Shown here: positions 33,681-39,102 of the stretch, in pieces
How the letters are laid out: each line of letters begins with the position of its first letter
Position numbering within the stretch: the first letter of the stretch is position 1
Position numbers and translations under genes: made by a program
The notes under the pieces: generated by a model
Told to the model about the DNA's origin: nothing
Database searches by the model: none
The model's input: the letters and a program-made list of their open reading frames with translations, nothing else
NCBI GenBank assembly: GCA_003599015.1
Contig: QZIK01000101.1
Location: 1-39,102 of the forward strand
DNA: 39,102 nt
Origin: Desulfobacteraceae bacterium
GTDB lineage: Bacteria; Desulfobacterota; DSM-4660; Desulfatiglandales; Desulfatiglandaceae
Direction of reading: 5' to 3'

Positions 33681-34658
33681 CTATTTATCTTTCCGGTTTT
33701 TATAATCCGACCAAGATATTATCCCGCATAGCGATTCGGCGCTTTTGACTGCGTCCACCACGGCCCGTTCCATCAACCTTGCCCCAAGAAGCCCTAAAAC
33801 GCTAAGATCAGCCGATACGCTCCCGGCAGCGACGGCAAAGATTGTATCTCCGTCAAACATTGAATGTGCAGGTCTCATGACCCTTGCGAAGCCGTCCTGC
33901 GCCATTGATGCAAGTTTTGTTGCCTGGGACTTGGTCAGAGCCGCATTGGTGGCGACGACCCCTATGGTGGTGTTCCGTCCAAAGAGATCTTTTTTTTCGA
34001 AAGACGACCTTGTCATGATCTCCTCTGTATCCAGGACCGTCATCATATCTTCAGAAAGGGGCCCTGCGAGTCTTTCTCCTGTAAGGGGGTCCACGACATC
34101 CCCCAGGCAGTTTACCGCTGCCATAGCTCCGACCTTGAGCTCCCCTATTTGAAGGGAGCTGCTGCCCAGCCCTCCCTTCATTGCCCGCTTCATGCCCAGA
34201 ATTTTTCCAACAGTAGCTCCAGTCCCTGCTCCTAGGTTTCCTCTGCATGTCATCTTGCCGGCAGCAGCTTGGCAGGCTCTGTATCCCATTTCCCTGTCGG
34301 GCCTAACCCTGAAATCTCCTATGGTAAGATCAAAGAGCACTGCACCGCACACAATCGGAACCCTTGTAACTCCCACATCAAGGCCTATGCCCTTTTCCTC
34401 CAGGAAATCCATGAGGCCCGCAGCCGCATCCAGACCAAATGCGCTTCCTCCTGACAAAAAGACTGCGTGAACCTTATCCACCAGGTTCACCGGGCTGAGC
34501 AGGTCCGTTTCCCTTGTTCCTGGAGCGCCCCCTCTTACGTCCACGCCTGCGGTGGCACCCTTTTCGCAAATGATCACGGTGCATCCGGTCGCCGCATTAA
34601 GATCGTGTGCATGACCTACCTTGATGTCACCAATCTCTGTAAATCCTATTTCCTTCAT
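33681..34658 (-). CDS. P1 family (DmpA/NylC-like) N-terminal nucleophile peptidase
   Basis: The 325-aa protein resembles the P1 peptidases, self-cleaving enzymes related to DmpA and NylC. The conserved segments VDVRGGAPGTRETDLL and FLSGGSAFGLDAAAGLMDFLEE lie in the first 90 residues, and GNLGAGTGATVGK near 140-152. The probable autocleavage site is N229-T230 in GRNTTIGVVATNAALTKSQ, with T230 becoming the nucleophile. It acts on small amides or N-terminal residues; the physiological substrate is unknown. No signal peptide is evident, so it is cytoplasmic. AGGAGAG precedes the ATG. It follows zwf by 48 bp and precedes the ArfB gene. Confidence 0.88.
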   Translation of the reverse strand: MKEIGFTEIGDIKVGHAHDLNAATGCTVIICEKGATAGVDVRGGAPGTRETDLLSPVNLVDKVHAVFLSGGSAFGLDAAAGLMDFLEEKGIGLDVGVTRVPIVCGAVLFDLTIGDFRVRPDREMGYRACQAAAGKMTCRGNLGAGTGATVGKILGMKRAMKGGLGSSSLQIGELKVGAMAAVNCLGDVVDPLTGERLAGPLSEDMMTVLDTEEIMTRSSFEKKDLFGRNTTIGVVATNAALTKSQATKLASMAQDGFARVMRPAHSMFDGDTIFAVAAGSVSADLSVLGLLGARLMERAVVDAVKSAESLCGIISWSDYKNRKDK

Positions 34659-34706
34659 GTCTCTCTCCTGATAAGCCAGACCATCTTCCCAAATGCCCTC
34701 ACTTTT

Positions 34707-36236
34707 CTATCTTTGGCCTGAGAAACCCTGTGGTCCTTTTGAGCCTGCCGGATAAAACCTCAGCATGTCAGCCCTGCCGCTGCATGCCTCGCACTCGGCA
34801 ATAATGGGAGAGAGAAATGACCAACAAAGCTCCACCCCATCCTGCCTCCAGAAAAGCATCTGGTCTCCCAGCATCACATCCAATAATACCTTTTCATAGG
34901 CGTCCTTCGTGGTTGCGTCCATTCCCTGCTCATAGGAAAAATCCATCTCGGCCGATCTAAGACATATTCTCATTCCGGGATTTTTCGTCTGAAAGGAAAG
35001 TGTTATCTTTTCTTCCGGATAGATCCCGATTTTAATGGTGTTGGCTGTGATGTGTTCTCCAATTATGCTTCTGAACATGGAATGGGGCACCTCTTTGAAG
35101 CAGATCTTAATCTCCGTCTCCTTCTTTGCCAGCCTCTTTCCGGAGGTCATATAAAATGGAACTCCCTGCCAGCGCCAGTTGTCCAGGAACACCCTCATGG
35201 TGGCAAAGGTAGGCGTAAGTGAGTCGGGATCAACACCGGGTTCCTCACGGTAACCAGGAACCCTCTTTCCATCCACCATGCCCGCATTATATTGGCCGAG
35301 AACAAGATGGTTATCGAGATCATGGACAGGAAAAGGCCTAAGAGACCTGTAAACCCTCACCTTTTCATCTCTGACCATGTCGGCTTCAAACTGGGACGGC
35401 GGATCCATGGCAGTGAGGCTTAAAAGCTGCATCATGTGGTTCTGGAACATGTCCCTGAGAACCCCTGCCTCCTCATAGTATCCTGATCTGTGACCTACCC
35501 CCAGGGATTCGGCTGCGGTAATGTCAATATGGTCAACATATCTTCTGTTCCAGATGGGCTCAAAGATGGCGTTTGCAAATCGGAAGATAAGGACATTCTG
35601 AACAGTCTCTTTTGCCAGGTAATGGTCTATCCTGAAGATCTGGCTCTCGGAGAAGTGTTGGTGAAGAGTCCTGTCAAGCCGTCTGGCTGTTTCAAGATCC
35701 CTCCCAAAGGGTTTCTCGACTACAATCCTCGTCCATATCGTTCCCCCGGCAGGCTCCCCTGAAAGACCAGATTTTCCAAGCAGCAGGGCAATGGTCTCAT
35801 AAAGAGACGGAGGAACTGCCAGGTAGAAAATCCTGCTTCCTCCTGTTCCGGCATTGTTTTCCAGGGCTGCCATATGGGAGGAAAAACTCCTGTAATATGA
35901 AAGATCATCATAGAGGATCTGCCTGTAGTACAACATTGAAGCAAAACGACTCCAGCCCCTTCCTTCTGCGGTCCCGGGGAAAAGATCTTTTCTCATTACC
36001 GCCCTGAACTCTTCGTCACTGTAACCGGTGCGGCCGCATCCCACTATAAGGAATGGCTCAGGTAGCAGGCCCTTTAGATGAAGATTATAGAGAGAAGGAA
36101 TGATCTTTCTTGCCGTTAGATCCCCTGATGCGCCCATTATTACTATCGAACATGGACCTGGAATACCCTCCAGCAGACAAGATCCGGAGGGAATGAAGGG
36201 AGCTCCATCATCTTGCAGATAATCAATCTCGGGCAT
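34707..36236 (-). CDS. zwf: Glucose-6-phosphate 1-dehydrogenase
   Basis: The 509-aa enzyme oxidises glucose-6-phosphate to 6-phosphogluconolactone. It has the coenzyme motif MGASGDLTARKIIPSLYNL near residue 34, VEKPFGRDLETARRL and the catalytic signature RIDHYLAKETVQN near residues 205-220. The length is normal. The usual partners pgl and gnd are not adjacent. The start has AGGA ten bases upstream. It begins a minus-strand run with the P1 peptidase and ArfB-like genes. Confidence 0.95.
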   Translation of the reverse strand: MPEIDYLQDDGAPFIPSGSCLLEGIPGPCSIVIMGASGDLTARKIIPSLYNLHLKGLLPEPFLIVGCGRTGYSDEEFRAVMRKDLFPGTAEGRGWSRFASMLYYRQILYDDLSYYRSFSSHMAALENNAGTGGSRIFYLAVPPSLYETIALLLGKSGLSGEPAGGTIWTRIVVEKPFGRDLETARRLDRTLHQHFSESQIFRIDHYLAKETVQNVLIFRFANAIFEPIWNRRYVDHIDITAAESLGVGHRSGYYEEAGVLRDMFQNHMMQLLSLTAMDPPSQFEADMVRDEKVRVYRSLRPFPVHDLDNHLVLGQYNAGMVDGKRVPGYREEPGVDPDSLTPTFATMRVFLDNWRWQGVPFYMTSGKRLAKKETEIKICFKEVPHSMFRSIIGEHITANTIKIGIYPEEKITLSFQTKNPGMRICLRSAEMDFSYEQGMDATTKDAYEKVLLDVMLGDQMLFWRQDGVELCWSFLSPIIAECEACSGRADMLRFYPAGSKGPQGFSGQR

Positions 36237-36572
36237 TTTCGTTATTTCCTGGTTTTAGGTTTGAAACATTTAACTTTGAACCCGCATCATATTTCCAACC
36301 ATATATTCAGCACTGTTTAACTGCAAGGAGTAAACCTTTAATCTTTGCATTCGATCTCACCGGATGCAACCATATCGGCCATTCAGCAGGGTTGCTTCAG
36401 AAGACAAACGACATACAGATTCATGATAGCCGACGCATCATGACCTCCCGGTCATGCTCTTGACATTTCAACCGCCATTGATAGTGTAGCATCAAGCTCT
36501 GTAACGATCCTTTTTGACCACATAAATATTAAATGATATGACTGACTTCGAGTATTTAATTATAAAAAACCC
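36237..36572. other. Divergent intergenic region between zwf and ABC-2 permease genes
   Basis: This 336-bp gap has no convincing open frame. It contains a dyad and a candidate promoter facing the permeases (listed separately). No ribosome site precedes the first permease ATG. Confidence 0.55.
36439..36487 (+). promoter_or_regulatory. Dyad plus candidate promoter of the ABC-2 permease pair
   Basis: CATGACC (36439-36445) and GGTCATG (36450-36456) form a perfect 7-bp dyad with a four-base centre. Three bases later a perfect -35, TTGACA (36460-36465), is followed after 16 bases by TAGTGT (36482-36487). This placement fits an operator touching a promoter, as for TetR-type efflux regulators. Confidence 0.4.
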
Positions 36573-37724
36573 ATGCAATGGAAGCAATCTTTGAGCGCAA
36601 GAAGGATCAAGGCCCTTTCCAAAAAGGAATTCATTCAGATGAGCCGAGATGTAAGAAGCCTCATGGGCGCTCTTTTTATACCTCTCCTCATGATATTTCT
36701 ATTTGGTTATGCCTTGAGTCTGGATGTTGACAGGATACCTACCCTGATTCTTGACAGAGATTCCACCACTGTTTCAAGGGACCTTGTTCATCGCCTTACT
36801 GATTCGCGCTATTTCAGCCTTGTCACAACATTAGATAACCAGAGAGACATTGATGATGCAATGATTAGAGGAACTGCCCTGATGGCACTGGTTATTCCCG
36901 AAGGATTTGCAGCCAGCGTCAGGAGTGGGAAAACGGTTTCAGTACAGGTTATCTTTGACGGGTCTGACTCAAACACCGCCACGATCGCCCTGGGCTATCT
37001 CAAGGCCGTGATTGCAGGATTCGACATAGGAATTCAGGAAAACCGCCTTAGAAGGGCAGGGCTTAAAATGGTTGATATGCCTCTTGAGGGAAGAATCAGG
37101 GTATGGTTCAACGCGGAGCTGAGAAGCAAAAATTTCATCATTCCAGGGTTAACTGGGGTGATCATGATGGCCATCTGCTCCCTCATGACCGCCTTGAGCG
37201 TTTCCAGGGAAAAGGAAACGGGAACCCTGGAGCAGCTCATATCAACTCCAATAACAAGCCTTGAGCTTTTGATTGGAAAACTGCTCCCTTACGTAGCAGT
37301 GGGGCTTGTTGATCTTGCCCTCGTTGTCGGTGCAGGCGTACTTATATTCGAAGTCCCTTTCAGGGGCAGCTATCTGGATCTCTTTGTCGTATCGCTTATC
37401 TTTCTTGCAGGAACCCTTTCATGGGGTCTTTTTGTTTCGGTCACATCCAAAAGTCAGCTTCAAGCAAGCCAGCTTGCGGTACTGAGCGCCTTCCTGCCTT
37501 CATTCCTTCTGTCAGGCTTTATTTATCCCATCGAAAACATGCCTGCTGCCCTGCAGGTATTAACCTACATCGTCCCTGCACGATATTTTGTCGAGATACT
37601 TAAAGGGCTCTTTCTGCAGGGGGTTGGACTTAAAATTCTGTGGCCTCAGGTAATTGCGCTTGTTATTTACGCGGTTTTAGTACTCAACCTGGCACGCAAA
37701 AAATTCAAAAAGAGGATAGCCTGA
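36573..37724 (+). CDS. ABC-2 type transporter permease, YbhS/YhhJ-like (first of pair)
   Basis: The 383-aa protein has one N-terminal membrane helix (LMGALFIPLLMIFLFGYAL), a large extracytoplasmic loop of about 130 residues with SDSNTATIALGYL, and five C-terminal helices with the ABC-2 signature ALSVSREKETGTLEQLISTPI near residue 210. This layout is that of the permeases in tripartite-type exporters such as YbhFSR, which export drugs or lipids. No ATP-binding gene or membrane-fusion partner is upstream; one may be encoded downstream or elsewhere. The stop overlaps the next start (TGATG). The ATG lacks an evident ribosome site, and later in-frame starts are possible. Confidence 0.87.
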   Translation: MQWKQSLSARRIKALSKKEFIQMSRDVRSLMGALFIPLLMIFLFGYALSLDVDRIPTLILDRDSTTVSRDLVHRLTDSRYFSLVTTLDNQRDIDDAMIRGTALMALVIPEGFAASVRSGKTVSVQVIFDGSDSNTATIALGYLKAVIAGFDIGIQENRLRRAGLKMVDMPLEGRIRVWFNAELRSKNFIIPGLTGVIMMAICSLMTALSVSREKETGTLEQLISTPITSLELLIGKLLPYVAVGLVDLALVVGAGVLIFEVPFRGSYLDLFVVSLIFLAGTLSWGLFVSVTSKSQLQASQLAVLSAFLPSFLLSGFIYPIENMPAALQVLTYIVPARYFVEILKGLFLQGVGLKILWPQVIALVIYAVLVLNLARKKFKKRIA

Positions 37725-38878
37725 TGGCTCTTTTCTTTTTAAGGGTCAAGGCCCTTCTCTGGAAGGAGATCTTGCAGGCAGTCAGAGACCCTCGCCTAAG
37801 ATTCCTTATAATATTTCCCCCGTTGATTCAGCTTGTCGCATTTGGTTATGCGGCCAATCTGGATCTCAAAAATATACCCATTGCCCTCTATGACGAGGAT
37901 CGTTCAAGCATATCAAGAGAAATAACCTTTGCCTTTTCCTCATCAGGCTATTTCAAAATAGTTAAAGCAGTTGGAAGTCATTCTGATATCACTAAACTCA
38001 TTGACACAGGAAAGGTTAAGGCTGCTCTGCATTTTGCTCCGGATTTGGCTTCGCGCATTAAAAGCCAGCAGACAGCCCTAGTGCAGGTGATTGTTGCAGG
38101 AACCAACTCCAACACGGCATCACTGGTCCAGAGCTACTCTCTTCAAATCTTCGAAAGGTTTAACAGGTCAAGGCTGAAGGAGATTTTGAATGACCACCCG
38201 CAACTCAAGACAATATTGCCGGCAGGTCCCGAGGGCATAGTGAGACCTGAGATAAGGATCTGGTACAACACAAATCTTGTATCCAGAAACTTTTACGTCC
38301 CCGGGATTATCTCGCTGGTTATAATGGTATCTGTTCTAAATTTAACCGCCATGGCCGTAGTGCGGGAAAAGGAAATGGGCACCATGGAACAGATAATGGT
38401 AACGCCCATAAGGCCCCTTGAGTTCATACTCGGAAAAACCCTGCCTTTTGCGGCAATCGGCATCTTTCAGGTAGCCCTGGTAGGCTCCGCAGGCGTCTTC
38501 TGGTTCGGGGTGCCCATGCGGGGTAGCGTTTTGCTTCTGCTTATCTGCCTGCTCATCTATCTCCTTTCAATACTTTCCCTGGGTCTTTTTATATCAACCA
38601 TAAGCAGGAACCAGCAGCAGGCGCTTGTGACCACATTCTTTTTCACCTTTCCTATAATCCTCCTGTCCGGATTCATATTTCCCATCTCCAACATGCCGGC
38701 GCCTGTCCAGGTGGTCACCTATGCAAATCCTCTCCGATATTTCCTAATCATTATAAGAGACATATTCCTCAAGGGCTCAGGCATTGTGACCCTCTGGCCT
38801 CAGATGGCCGCCTTGTTTGCAGTCGGTCTCGCACTCATGCTTCTGGCAGTTAGAAGAGTTAGCAAGACAATGGATTAA
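37724..38878 (+). CDS. ABC-2 type transporter permease, YbhR-like (second of pair)
   Basis: The 384-aa protein is a paralogue of the preceding one: the same N-terminal anchor helix (LRFLIIFPPLIQLVAFGYA), loop with a TNSNTASLVQSYS segment and a signature AMAVVREKEMGTMEQIMVTPIRP near residue 210, then five helices. The start at 37724 overlaps the TGA of the first gene by one base, with AGAGGA upstream; an earlier GTG frame start would lie within that gene. The two probably form a heterodimer with one shared ATPase. The next gene, beginning at 39017, is not a permease. Confidence 0.9.
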   Translation: MALFFLRVKALLWKEILQAVRDPRLRFLIIFPPLIQLVAFGYAANLDLKNIPIALYDEDRSSISREITFAFSSSGYFKIVKAVGSHSDITKLIDTGKVKAALHFAPDLASRIKSQQTALVQVIVAGTNSNTASLVQSYSLQIFERFNRSRLKEILNDHPQLKTILPAGPEGIVRPEIRIWYNTNLVSRNFYVPGIISLVIMVSVLNLTAMAVVREKEMGTMEQIMVTPIRPLEFILGKTLPFAAIGIFQVALVGSAGVFWFGVPMRGSVLLLLICLLIYLLSILSLGLFISTISRNQQQALVTTFFFTFPIILLSGFIFPISNMPAPVQVVTYANPLRYFLIIIRDIFLKGSGIVTLWPQMAALFAVGLALMLLAVRRVSKTMD

Positions 38879-39016
38879 AAAAAGGAAATGATGCCTAATA
38901 GGGAAGCGGCAATCCTGATTGAAAAGAGTGACTGGTAGCAATCATATATTGATAAGTTATGTGATTTGGCTAAGAGGCAGGTCGGCTTTAACACAACTTT
39001 ACAGGAGGGAAACAAG

Positions 39017-39102
39017 ATGAAAAGAGTAGTTTTGATTTGTCTCTGTGTGCTGGGTGTGTGCGTTGCAGCTGCCTATTCATTTTCAGCAGGTCCGCTTGGG
39101 GT
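39017..39102 (+). CDS. Secreted protein, N-terminus only (truncated by window end)
   Basis: Only 28 codons are visible: a lysine/arginine start, then a hydrophobic helix (VVLICLCVLGVCVAAAYSFS) typical of a type I signal peptide, with possible cleavage near AYS-FSAG. AGGAGG lies eight bases before the ATG. It is downstream of the permease pair by 138 bp and could be an outer-membrane or periplasmic partner, but the visible part cannot show this. Confidence 0.55.
   Translation, partial: MKRVVLICLCVLGVCVAAAYSFSAGPLG

Overview
The window reads as a typical chromosomal stretch of an anaerobic Gram-negative bacterium, most likely Desulfobacterota (former Deltaproteobacteria). The assignment is inferred from gene content: a diheme-type fumarate reductase/succinate dehydrogenase beside B12-dependent methylmalonyl-CoA mutase and transcarboxylase parts, type IV pilus/type II secretion genes, a RACo-like ASKHA protein, a DUF134/DUF5320 pair, and many GAF-domain signalling proteins. 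I see no rRNA, tRNA, CRISPR array, prophage or intact insertion sequence. About 33 coding regions are supported, plus one transposase remnant.

Region 1 (1-9182, all minus strand) is a central-carbon cluster. In transcription order it holds a 70-aa biotin carrier (followed by a terminator), methylmalonyl-CoA mutase large subunit, its B12-binding subunit, a 5S-type carboxyltransferase, then fumarate reductase/succinate dehydrogenase C, A and B, a TerC-like membrane protein and a cytidylate-kinase-like protein with a C-terminal BON domain. Together these cover succinate/fumarate, succinyl-CoA/methylmalonyl-CoA and biotin-linked carboxyl transfer with pyruvate/oxaloacetate. This is the core of the methylmalonyl-CoA route used in either direction for propionate. 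The 12S carboxyltransferase and the epimerase are not in the window.

Region 2 (9515-19248, mostly plus) holds pilC, a PilS-like histidine kinase, a radical SAM-DUF2344 fusion and ribonuclease G. A small zinc-ribbon protein lies on the minus strand. A RACo-like ASKHA protein without its ferredoxin domain follows, paired with a DUF2889 protein. Region 3 (19164-22311, minus) is a tight operon: a 42-aa small ORF, purE, a Sua5/YrdC-type tRNA threonylcarbamoylation gene and a PanP-like PLP decarboxylase whose 3' end overlaps the DUF2889 gene. Region 4 (22429-28254, plus) has an Smr protein, a YchF-like protein with a degraded GTPase core, argC, and a membrane-anchored class III nucleotidyl cyclase with three GAF domains.

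Region 5 (28332-36236, minus) carries a GAF-containing PilB/GspE ATPase, an alpha/beta hydrolase, an IS4-type transposase remnant (on the plus strand), and a run transcribed as zwf, P1 peptidase, ArfB-like release factor, DUF134, DUF5320, closed by a strong terminator. Region 6 (36573 to the end, plus) has two tandem ABC-2 permeases and the start of a secreted protein.

The most interesting items are the ferredoxin-less RACo-like/DUF2889 pair, the degenerate YchF paralogue, and the convergent GAF-ATPase/GAF-cyclase arrangement. Each has named homology support but no established function as a system. All calls rest on motif reading; no database search was run.
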